A stretch of 55,913 nt of DNA from Vibrio barjaei (GTDB lineage Bacteria; Pseudomonadota; Gammaproteobacteria; Enterobacterales; Vibrionaceae), in contig NZ_LQXO02000030.1 in the NCBI RefSeq assembly GCF_001639065.2, positions 1-55,913 of the forward strand, in the 5' to 3' direction. A program made the position numbers and the translations under genes. Positions within the stretch are counted from its first letter, which is position 1, and every line of letters starts with the position of its first letter. Under the pieces are notes generated by a model. The model was not told the origin of the DNA and did no database searches. It saw nothing but the letters and a program-made list of their open reading frames with translations. Positions 8,110 to 18,398 of this stretch are shown one piece after another.

Positions 8110-9375
8110 ATGATTGAAGTCTCTACCTTAGGCGCACTCGCAGCTCTCGTTGTTGCCATTGCCCTCATTCTTAAAAAAGTTCCACCAGCCTATGGCATGA
8201 TCATCGGCGCCTTGATCGGTGGTGTTGTTGGTGGCGTGTCGTTAACCGATACAGTTGCTCTAATGATTGGCGGTGCGCAAGGCATTGTTACTGCTGTATT
8301 GCGTATTCTTGCAGCTGGTGTTCTTGCTGGCGTTCTTATTGAATCAGGGGCGGCAACTTCTATCGCAGAAACCATCGTTAAGAAAGTCGGCGAGACTCGC
8401 GCTCTTCTTGCTCTGGCTATCGCCACCATGATTCTGACTGCCGTTGGCGTATTCGTCGATGTTGCTGTTATTACCGTTTCTCCAATTGCTCTTGCCATTG
8501 CTCGCCGCGCAGACATCTCTAAAACAGCAATTTTGCTTGCTATGGTTGGCGGCGGTAAAGCTGGTAATGTCATGTCACCTAACCCAAACTCAATTGCAGC
8601 AGCTGACGCATTCAACGTTCCACTGACTTCGGTGATGGCTGCAGGTGTGATTCCAGGACTTTGCGGCATGATCTTCGCTTACTTCCTCGCGAAAAAGCTT
8701 GCCAACAAAGGCTCTAAAGTAGCAGAAAGCGAAGTGGTTGCTGTTGATCACTCTAGACTGCCGTCATTCGGCGCATCGATTGTTGCTCCACTTGTGGCGA
8801 TCGCTCTACTTTCTCTTCGCCCTATTGCTGGTATTAACGTAGACCCGCTTATCGCGCTTCCATTAGGTGGTTTACTTGGTGCTGTCGTCATGGGTCGTTT
8901 TGCTGACACTAACCACTTTGCCGTTTCCGGTCTATCACGCATGGCACCTGTCGCAGTTATGTTATTAGGTACTGGTACCTTAGCTGGCATTATTGCGAAC
9001 TCTGGTCTGAAAGATGTGCTCATCGATTCCTTAACAGCATCAGGTCTTCCTTCTTATCTATTAGCACCAATTTCAGGTGCAATGATGGCGCTTGCTACCG
9101 CTTCTACTACAGCCGGTACAGCCGTTGCGTCTAGTGTGTTTAGTTCCACAATTCTTGAGCTTGGCGTTCCAGCATTAGCCGGTGCAGCCATGATTCACTC
9201 AGGTGCTACCGTATTGGATCACATGCCACACGGTAGTTTCTTCCACGCCACTGGTGGCGCTGTGCATATGGATATTCGCGAGCGTCTCAAACTCATTCCT
9301 TACGAGTCAGCGGTTGGTCTAGTGATCGCCTTTGTCTCTGTAATGATCTTTGGTGTGTTCGGTCTATTTGTATAA
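8110..9375 (+). CDS. GntP-family permease, probable D-glycerate importer
   Basis: 421-residue polytopic membrane protein of the GntP (gluconate:H+ symporter) family. Recognisable parts are the N-terminal helix pair ending in PPAYGMIIGALIGG, the loop GGGKAGNVMSPNPNSIAAA near residue 145, and the C-terminal HSGATVLDHMPHGSFFHATGG near residue 362. GntP members carry gluconate, other aldonates or glycerate. The next gene, 10 bases away, is glycerate kinase, so D-glycerate is the likely substrate. Gluconate-type specificity cannot be excluded. Confidence 0.82.
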   Translation: MIEVSTLGALAALVVAIALILKKVPPAYGMIIGALIGGVVGGVSLTDTVALMIGGAQGIVTAVLRILAAGVLAGVLIESGAATSIAETIVKKVGETRALLALAIATMILTAVGVFVDVAVITVSPIALAIARRADISKTAILLAMVGGGKAGNVMSPNPNSIAAADAFNVPLTSVMAAGVIPGLCGMIFAYFLAKKLANKGSKVAESEVVAVDHSRLPSFGASIVAPLVAIALLSLRPIAGINVDPLIALPLGGLLGAVVMGRFADTNHFAVSGLSRMAPVAVMLLGTGTLAGIIANSGLKDVLIDSLTASGLPSYLLAPISGAMMALATASTTAGTAVASSVFSSTILELGVPALAGAAMIHSGATVLDHMPHGSFFHATGGAVHMDIRERLKLIPYESAVGLVIAFVSVMIFGVFGLFV

Positions 9376-9384
9376 GGTCCTATT

Positions 9385-10524
9385 ATGAAAATTATTATTG
9401 CTCCAGATTCATACAAAGAAAGCTTAACGGCCATGGAAGTTGCCGAAGCGATCGAAACCGGTTTTAAGAAAATCTTTGCCGATGCTGAATACGTCAAACT
9501 TCCAATGGCGGACGGTGGTGAAGGTACGGTTCAGTCATTGGTTGATGCTACTGAAGGCTCGATTGTCACTTGTCACGTTACTGGTCCCTTAGGTCAGCAA
9601 GTTGAAGGCTTCTATGGCCTTATGGGGGATGGTTCAACAGCTATTATTGAAATGGCTGCGGCGTCAGGCCTACATCTGGTTGAACCTAAGCTACGCAACC
9701 CGCTTGTTACCACAACTTATGGAACTGGCGAATTAATCAAAGCGGCGCTAGAGCGCGGTGTGAAGCACATTATTGTTGGTATTGGCGGCAGCGCTACCAA
9801 TGACGGCGGCATAGGTATGGCGCAGGCTCTTGGTGCTAAATTGCTGGACCAGCAAGGTAATGAACTTGGCTTTGGCGGTGGAGCACTCGATAAGCTAGCC
9901 AGCATTGACCTATCAGGCCTTGATTCTCGCCTGAAAGACATCCGCTTGGAAGTCGCGTGCGACGTTGATAATCCTCTGTGTGGTCCTAAAGGCGCCTCGC
10001 ACGTGTTTGGTCCACAAAAAGGCGCAACACCAGAGATCGTGGCAACCCTTGATAGCAACCTTGCGCATTATGCCAGTGTCATTAAAGCTACCAACGGTCG
10101 TGATGTCATTGATACCGCCGGCGCTGGTGCTGCTGGCGGCCTCGGAGCAGCGCTACTTGGTTTGTTTGATGCATCACTGCGTCCAGGTATCCAAATTGTG
10201 ATGGATGCGGTGAACCTAAGCGAAGTTGTAAAAGACGCGGATCTTGTGATTACAGGTGAAGGCCGAATTGACAGCCAAACCATTCATGGTAAAACACCCG
10301 TTGGTGTGGCACGTACTGCGAAGCAATACGACATTCCTGTAATAGCCATTGCAGGTAGCACAGCAAAAGACTGCGCAGTGGTTCACGAACACGGTATTGA
10401 TGCAGCGTACAGCGTAGTACTAGGTGCGACTGACCTACCAACCGCCTTGAAAGAAGCGGCGTTCAACGTTGAAATGACCTCTCGTAATATTGCAGCAGCA
10501 ATGGCGATGAACTTCAGCAAATAA
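9385..10524 (+). CDS. Glycerate kinase
   Basis: 379-residue type I glycerate kinase (GarK/GlxK family). The N-terminal signature APDSYKESLTAMEVA, the central GGSATNDGG near residue 134 and GEGRIDSQT near 292 are hallmarks. It phosphorylates D-glycerate, giving 2-phosphoglycerate (GarK type), or 3-phosphoglycerate in other families. The product enters glycolysis just above enolase, encoded 4 kb away. It is cotranscribed with the permease and ends at a strong terminator. Confidence 0.92.
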   Translation: MKIIIAPDSYKESLTAMEVAEAIETGFKKIFADAEYVKLPMADGGEGTVQSLVDATEGSIVTCHVTGPLGQQVEGFYGLMGDGSTAIIEMAAASGLHLVEPKLRNPLVTTTYGTGELIKAALERGVKHIIVGIGGSATNDGGIGMAQALGAKLLDQQGNELGFGGGALDKLASIDLSGLDSRLKDIRLEVACDVDNPLCGPKGASHVFGPQKGATPEIVATLDSNLAHYASVIKATNGRDVIDTAGAGAAGGLGAALLGLFDASLRPGIQIVMDAVNLSEVVKDADLVITGEGRIDSQTIHGKTPVGVARTAKQYDIPVIAIAGSTAKDCAVVHEHGIDAAYSVVLGATDLPTALKEAAFNVEMTSRNIAAAMAMNFSK

Positions 10525-10540
10525 TCCGCTTTAGAAACAC

Positions 10541-10574
10541 AAAATGCCCACTCAATTGAGTGGGCATTTTTTAT
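10541..10574. terminator. Bidirectional terminator between glycerate kinase and ureohydrolase genes
   Basis: AAAATGCCCACTC and GAGTGGGCATTTT flank an AATT loop, with T-rich tails on both sides. It serves the two convergent genes. Confidence 0.85.
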
Positions 10575-10612
10575 TATCATTCCTACCGTCGCGTTAAGCG
10601 CAAAAAATGCTA

Positions 10613-11752
10613 TTAGAACTCAATGTTACGACCGAAGCTCATTGGCCATTCTGTTGGGTTTTTCTTACCTTCGCGGATGTGGCGACATTCAGCCAACCAT
10701 ACTAGAAGCTCCCAACCGAATGCAGCAGTAAGCAGCGCATCTTTCTCGTCAGAGTTTTTCTGAGGCGCAAACTCGGCAATATCAGCGCCCACTAAGTTAA
10801 TACGCTTAGTCGCGCGAAGTTTACGGAAGATGTCGTAATACATGCGAGCAGAAACACCAAATGGATCTGGGCTTGAGTTTGCACTGTGATCAAGAAGATC
10901 TAGGCCATCTAAGTCAAAGGTTAGGTACACCGGACGACCGTCACCTTGTTTCTCAAGGATCTGTTCTACAATGTAATCCACGCCTAAATCGTAGATTTCA
11001 TCAGCCAAGTAGAAGTTACCGCCAATTGCCTTCGCTTTGCCTTGTTGAGATGCACACCAGCGACCGCGCATACCCATACTGACACTAGTCGTTGGGTCGA
11101 TAGCACCTTCTGATGCTAGGCGACAATACCAGTTACCTGAATATGACTCGTAATCAAAGTCAGCGCGAGTGAGCAAGTCAAAGTGGCCATCGATATGAAT
11201 AAGTGAAACCGGACCGTGTACTTTCGCAAGTGCCGCAGGCCCTGGGTAAGCAACGGTATGGTCTCCCCCAAAGAAGAATGGAGTACAGCCATGGTTGATC
11301 ACCATGTCATCAACCACTTTCTGCGCATTGCGCATCTCTTCATCTAAGTTGAACTGACCAAGGCCATCCCAGTTTCCGTAATCGATGATGTTACACAGTT
11401 CAAATGGCATCGTGCCATCTTGGTGAATAAGGCCCATACCAGTTTTAGAGGCGTCGCGAATCGCACCAGGACCAAATTTATGACCACCAGCATTTGGTGA
11501 ACACTTATCCATGGTCAAGCCATACATAACAATGTCCGCGTTTTCAAAGCTGTTCACATAAGGTGCGCCAAATGCACCAACATGCTCTTTACCTAGTAAG
11601 CTGAAGGCTTCTACACCTTGTTCCGCCATACGCTGCTGCATTGGAGCGATGTCTTCATTGATATAAAAGTCTGCATCCGACTTATTCCAATAGATATCTT
11701 GGTAAAGCTCGAGTTTCTCTTTTGAAATTTCTACACGTTTTGGCTTGAACAT
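10613..11752 (-). CDS. Agmatinase/arginase-family ureohydrolase, substrate uncertain
   Basis: 379-residue binuclear-metal ureohydrolase, expected to release urea from a guanidino compound. All six metal ligands of the family can be placed: His165 (GGDHTV), Asp188, His190 and Asp192 (DGHFD), and Asp280 and Asp282 (FDLDGLD). A Glu equivalent to the guanidinium-binding residue is in ADIAEFAP near 327. Two motifs depart from the norm: DAHxD has become DGHFD, and the proline-glycine loop after SxDxDxxDP is replaced by LLDHSANSSPDPFG. The N-terminus is about 70 residues longer than that of E. coli SpeB. It is divergent from an AraC-type regulator. Candidate substrates are guanidinobutyrate, other guanidino acids, agmatine or free guanidine. 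Confidence 0.8.
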   Translation of the reverse strand: MFKPKRVEISKEKLELYQDIYWNKSDADFYINEDIAPMQQRMAEQGVEAFSLLGKEHVGAFGAPYVNSFENADIVMYGLTMDKCSPNAGGHKFGPGAIRDASKTGMGLIHQDGTMPFELCNIIDYGNWDGLGQFNLDEEMRNAQKVVDDMVINHGCTPFFFGGDHTVAYPGPAALAKVHGPVSLIHIDGHFDLLTRADFDYESYSGNWYCRLASEGAIDPTTSVSMGMRGRWCASQQGKAKAIGGNFYLADEIYDLGVDYIVEQILEKQGDGRPVYLTFDLDGLDLLDHSANSSPDPFGVSARMYYDIFRKLRATKRINLVGADIAEFAPQKNSDEKDALLTAAFGWELLVWLAECRHIREGKKNPTEWPMSFGRNIEF

Positions 11753-11824
11753 ATTGTTGTCCTCATTGTTTTGTCTGCTTTTCAGCGATGTCTATATTGT
11801 ATCCACTCATCACGCTTACTATAA

Positions 11825-11857
11825 TTACATTTCCGGCCAATGAAGTTACATTTCAGG
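11825..11857 (+). promoter_or_regulatory. Two-turn direct repeat, candidate AraC-family operator
   Basis: TTACATTTCCGG (11825-11836) and TTACATTTCAGG (11846-11857) recur with a 21-bp period. Over a 20-bp unit, 15 positions agree. Direct half-sites spaced two helical turns apart are the usual target of AraC-family proteins. The repeat lies in the 113-bp gap between the divergent ureohydrolase and AraC genes, so it could control both. Confidence 0.65.
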
Positions 11858-11865
11858 ACAACAAC

Positions 11866-12918
11866 ATGAGCTCACTACATCAGCAGCAGTTTTTACAAGC
11901 CATTGTTGGCCACTGGGAGTCGTTACTCAGAGATTTAGCGAAACAGCCACTGGCTATCGATCCTTTTCTTCGCCGCGCTAAGATCAGACGTATTAGCTAT
12001 GGTCATTATGAACCGATGACGACTCAACAAGTGCTGACGTTAATGAAATTGTCCATGGAACAGTTGAACATCGATGGTATCGGATTACGCATCGCAAGTA
12101 GGCTTACCATTGAAGATACCGGAGCTTTGGGCTTTGCCATGCTCGGCTGCAAGACGCTTAAGCAGCTATTAGAAACAATCATTCATATACCCTGGATGAC
12201 CAGTGACTACGTGGATATTCGTATTGCCTACGACCGTGAATACGCCTATATCACTGCTGAAGATCGTTCCGCATTTTGGACGCCGCAGCCCTACACTATC
12301 GAAGACAGCATTGGTCATTACTACCTTGGAATAAAAAAGCTCTTAGGAGAACAATTTGATAAAGATAAAGTCTCAATTTCCCTTAGCTATGCTGCGCCAA
12401 GTTATAAACACCTCTATCACCAGTATTTAGGTATCATGCCTACCTTCAACGCAGCGAGTAATCAAATTAGGCTCCCCATTGAATGGATCGATATGCCCAT
12501 CTCTGCGAATGAATCCTTAGTCGCCAATATCGTAGCGAAGCACAGTGCGGTGATGAACCAGCAATCACGAGCCAGCACCAGTTGCGATCAGATAAGAATG
12601 CGCCTTTACGCTCTTCTCTCTTCCGGAGTGCCGACCATGGAACAAATGGCGGAAGATTTAGGGTTTACTGCTAGGACCTTACGACGACGACTCCATGATG
12701 AAGGTAAAACTTACAAACAACTGGTGCTCGACGTTCGAATGCAAATGGCCAATGAGTATTTACTGAAGACTTCATTATCGTTATCTGATATTGCCAACCT
12801 CCTTGACTATCACTCGGCACCACCGTTTATTCGCGCGTTCAAAGCCTACCACCAGGTTTCACCCTCACAATTCAAGCTAGAAACGAAAAAAGCCCAGTCC
12901 GAGGGAGACTGGGCATAA
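11866..12918 (+). CDS. AraC-family transcriptional regulator (OruR/arabinose-binding-domain type)
   Basis: 350 residues from the ATG at 11866, which has AGGA eight bases upstream; an in-frame ATG at 11788 would add 26 residues with no family resemblance. Residues ~15-190 form an N-terminal ligand domain like PF12625, as in regulators of ornithine and related amino-acid use. The C-terminal double helix-turn-helix includes MEQMAEDLGFTARTLRRRL and LSLSDIANLLDYHSAPPF. It probably activates the divergent ureohydrolase gene and perhaps the Ldh gene. Its 3' end contains the terminator hairpin of the convergent Ldh gene. Confidence 0.85.
   Translation: MSSLHQQQFLQAIVGHWESLLRDLAKQPLAIDPFLRRAKIRRISYGHYEPMTTQQVLTLMKLSMEQLNIDGIGLRIASRLTIEDTGALGFAMLGCKTLKQLLETIIHIPWMTSDYVDIRIAYDREYAYITAEDRSAFWTPQPYTIEDSIGHYYLGIKKLLGEQFDKDKVSISLSYAAPSYKHLYHQYLGIMPTFNAASNQIRLPIEWIDMPISANESLVANIVAKHSAVMNQQSRASTSCDQIRMRLYALLSSGVPTMEQMAEDLGFTARTLRRRLHDEGKTYKQLVLDVRMQMANEYLLKTSLSLSDIANLLDYHSAPPFIRAFKAYHQVSPSQFKLETKKAQSEGDWA
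12886..12914 (-). terminator. Terminator of the Ldh-family gene, embedded in the AraC coding end
   Basis: On the minus strand GCCCAGTC-(7)-GACTGGGC is followed by six T. The whole structure (12886-12914) lies inside the last codons of the convergent AraC gene, whose stop is at 12916-12918. Confidence 0.85.
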
Positions 12919-12942
12919 AATCAAGTGCGTCTGATTTTAAAA

Positions 12943-14118
12943 TTATTTGCGGATAGTTTCAGCTGCGCGTTCAGCGCCAACTTTCGCTTCCCATTTCGCG
13001 TTCAGCTCTTCGATAGAAGTACCAGAGCGTTTTAGGAAGTCTTTGAAACCAACCCAGTGAGCGTCCATGACTTGGTGCTCATCGGTTGCCGTAGAAAGTG
13101 CTTTTAAGCCCCACTCATCTGGAATGTAAACTTCGTTGAAGCCAGCACGAGGACGGTTTTCTTTAATCGCTTTCACGAACATGTCGCTCTTACGTTTCAC
13201 TTCTTCGATTGGGCCAAAGTGGCTTGGGTCGATCACTAGAATGTAAGAACCGCCTACTGGACATGGTGCATCTTCCATCGTGAAGAAGTCACTTGGTACT
13301 GCTGGAAGCTCAGGAGCAATCTTACCTTTCGGGTTGATGATTGCCGTCATCACTTCGTTCCAGATGTTTAGAGAGTAAAGACGTGGTGTTAGGAATGTCC
13401 ACGGTGCTTTACAGTCAGCTACACGGCCGTAACCTTCGATAAGAGAACCCCACTTACGAGCGTCAGCTGTTAGCTCACCAGTGTCTTGGTCAACGAGCGC
13501 TGCAACGTGTAGGTCGCGGTCGTTTACGATAGCGTCACAGATGTGAGAGTCGTAACCTTCACCGATCATGATAGATGTGACTAGAGGGAGTTCTTCACCA
13601 CCAACTAGAGCTGCATCGAAAGGAGGGCAAGACATTGCTGGATCCATACCACCGAATGGTGCATTAAGAGGTACAGAGTTGTTTGAAGACATAGCAAACA
13701 TGCCCTCTTTCATTGCCATCTGTGTGTAGTTAGAGAAGTTGCCGCCGTCACAGTGATCGTAACCGAATACGATTGAGATACCGTGCTTACGTGCTTTCTC
13801 GATAGCCGTTTGAGCCATTAGCGTACATACGTAGTGACCAGAAGATTTCTTACCGTTGTATACCGCCCAAGTATCGCCTTCAGACTCTAGCTCTGGCGTC
13901 GATGTAGGATCTAGGATACCTGCTTCGTATGGAATCGTTACTGCTTCAATAACGCCAAGACCTTGGTGAAGCTTACCTTGTAGGCCACCAACCAATAGGT
14001 TGTGAGCAAGGATATCTGCGTGAGTTTGGTCAGCACCAATGTGTTTCCATGACTCAGAAACGATGAATGAGAAATACTCGTTATTAAACGTAGTAGTAGG
14101 GCTGGTCACTTTAGCCAT
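12943..14118 (-). CDS. Divergent Ldh-family (malate/L-lactate/ureidoglycolate-type) oxidoreductase
   Basis: 391-residue NAD(P)H-dependent oxidoreductase related to the Ldh/AllD/DpkA superfamily, whose members reduce 2-oxo acids or cyclic imino acids or oxidise ureidoglycolate. The family fold shows in ADILAHNLLVGGLQG, TAIEKARKHGISIVFGYDHC and APFGGMDPAMSCPPFDAAL. Usual signatures are altered: GHDSHG reads GKLHQG (His51 kept), NSNHFG reads GYDHCDGG, and GTNPxA reads MSCPPFDA. It is about 40 residues longer than most members. With the neighbouring ureohydrolase it suggests a catabolic route for a guanidino compound. The substrate is unknown. Confidence 0.75.
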   Translation of the reverse strand: MAKVTSPTTTFNNEYFSFIVSESWKHIGADQTHADILAHNLLVGGLQGKLHQGLGVIEAVTIPYEAGILDPTSTPELESEGDTWAVYNGKKSSGHYVCTLMAQTAIEKARKHGISIVFGYDHCDGGNFSNYTQMAMKEGMFAMSSNNSVPLNAPFGGMDPAMSCPPFDAALVGGEELPLVTSIMIGEGYDSHICDAIVNDRDLHVAALVDQDTGELTADARKWGSLIEGYGRVADCKAPWTFLTPRLYSLNIWNEVMTAIINPKGKIAPELPAVPSDFFTMEDAPCPVGGSYILVIDPSHFGPIEEVKRKSDMFVKAIKENRPRAGFNEVYIPDEWGLKALSTATDEHQVMDAHWVGFKDFLKRSGTSIEELNAKWEAKVGAERAAETIRK

Positions 14119-14262
14119 GATCTTTTCCTCTAGTAAGTAGGGATACGTTTTATTGAACTGTAATCACTTTAGCGCATCTGAGTTATTTCATAAGTAACAT
14201 ACTGGATACTGTTACTCCTTCGTTACCCCGTTGGATGTCCTATTCAATAATATTCAGGCATA

Positions 14263-14292
14263 AAAAAAGCCGCTCTATAAAGAGCGGCTTTA
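14263..14292 (-). terminator. Terminator of eno
   Basis: AAAGCCGCTCT and AGAGCGGCTTT flank a four-base loop, followed by seven T on the minus strand. Confidence 0.88.
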
Positions 14293-14316
14293 CAAAAGCT
14301 ATTTAAAAATCAGCGA

Positions 14317-15630
<1,314 letters not shown>

Positions 15631-15693
15631 TCATTGAATATAAATGTCAAAATTAAGGGCAGCCGCACAACCTTCGCAGCCGCCCGTATCCTT

Positions 15694-17427
<1,734 letters not shown>

Positions 17428-17496
17428 TTATCACATTCAAAATTTTTATTTTTTGCTTCAAATCAATTGTAGAAACTTACACCAATGAGAAGCGGT

Positions 17497-18303
17497 TCAC
17501 AAATCCGAGGACTTTTCTTGTTTTTTTACGTCATTCCAAAACTGGTCAAGCTCTTGAAGGCTAAAGTCTGTAAGGGATTTACCATCTTCGCCAGCCCTTG
17601 CCTCAACACCTTTAAAGCGACGAGAAAATTTATTGTTCGCTTTTCTCAGCGCAACCTCAGGATCTTTTTTCAAATGTCGAGAAAGATTCACTACGGCAAA
17701 CAATAGGTCTCCGACCTCTTCTTCCAGCTTATCTTCATCAACATCAACCTGAATCGCTTCCTGAACCACCTCTTCAACTTCTTCCTGAACCTTATCAACG
17801 ACAGGTCCTAACGCATCCCAATCAAAGCCATATTTAGCGCAACGTTTCTGGATTTTATTGGCCTTTGAAAGTGCAGGTAACGATTGTGGTATTGAGTCTA
17901 GAATACTTTCTTCGTTTTTGCCTACCTCAGCCTTTTCCTTCTTTTTCTCAGCTTCCCAATTGGCATTGATAGCGGCTTCATCTGCAAATTCCACATCAGA
18001 AAAAACGTGCGGATGACGTCTAGTGAGCTTGTCATTCAATCCCTCAACAACCTCGTTGAAGTCAAATAACCCTTGCTCTTTTGCCATCTGGCTATAGAAA
18101 ATCACTTGAAACAACAAATCACCCAGCTCTTCTTTTAGATTTTGCCAGTCTTGGTTATGAATAGCGTCGACCACTTCGAACGTTTCTTCGATGGTGTGCG
18201 GTACGATGGTCTCGAAGGTCTGTTTGCGATCCCATGGACAGCCATGCTGCTCATCTCGAAGCTGAGCCATAATAGTGATAAGTTGTTCGATGGGTTGAGA
18301 CAT
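17497..18303 (-). CDS. mazG: Nucleoside triphosphate pyrophosphohydrolase
   Basis: 268 residues from the ATG at 18303, where [12 protein letters not shown] is the family start. Two tandem MazG all-alpha domains are visible; each has the EExxE/D metal-binding pattern (for example [12 protein letters not shown] and [14 protein letters not shown]). It hydrolyses NTPs and can lower (p)ppGpp in E. coli. Here it follows relA but the toxin-antitoxin pair mazEF, found between them in E. coli, is absent. Confidence 0.93.
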   Translation of the reverse strand: MSQPIEQLITIMAQLRDEQHGCPWDRKQTFETIVPHTIEETFEVVDAIHNQDWQNLKEELGDLLFQVIFYSQMAKEQGLFDFNEVVEGLNDKLTRRHPHVFSDVEFADEAAINANWEAEKKKEKAEVGKNEESILDSIPQSLPALSKANKIQKRCAKYGFDWDALGPVVDKVQEEVEEVVQEAIQVDVDEDKLEEEVGDLLFAVVNLSRHLKKDPEVALRKANNKFSRRFKGVEARAGEDGKSLTDFSLQELDQFWNDVKKQEKSSDL

Positions 18304-18318
18304 AGTTAGATTCCTAAA

Positions 18319-18344
18319 CAAAAAGGTTGGAAAACCAACCTTTT
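18319..18344. terminator. Terminator after relA
   Basis: AAAAGGTTGG and CCAACCTTTT flank a four-base loop, with T/A-rich tails on both strands. It lies between relA and mazG, suggesting mazG has its own promoter. Confidence 0.75.
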
Positions 18345-18398
18345 ATTATTGTTCAACATGATGTGATTACGTCAGTATAACGCCCACTTGAGTCTTGC

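Noticed and set aside
8190..8669. 159-codon frame antisense to the GntP permease gene
   Set aside because: It mirrors the alanine/glycine-rich permease sequence, is low in complexity and lacks a ribosome-binding site.
11753..11865. Possible guanidine riboswitch upstream of the ureohydrolase gene
   Set aside because: The gap is only 113 bases; I see no ykkC-like core, no paired ACGR hairpin loops and no terminator stem in the leader.
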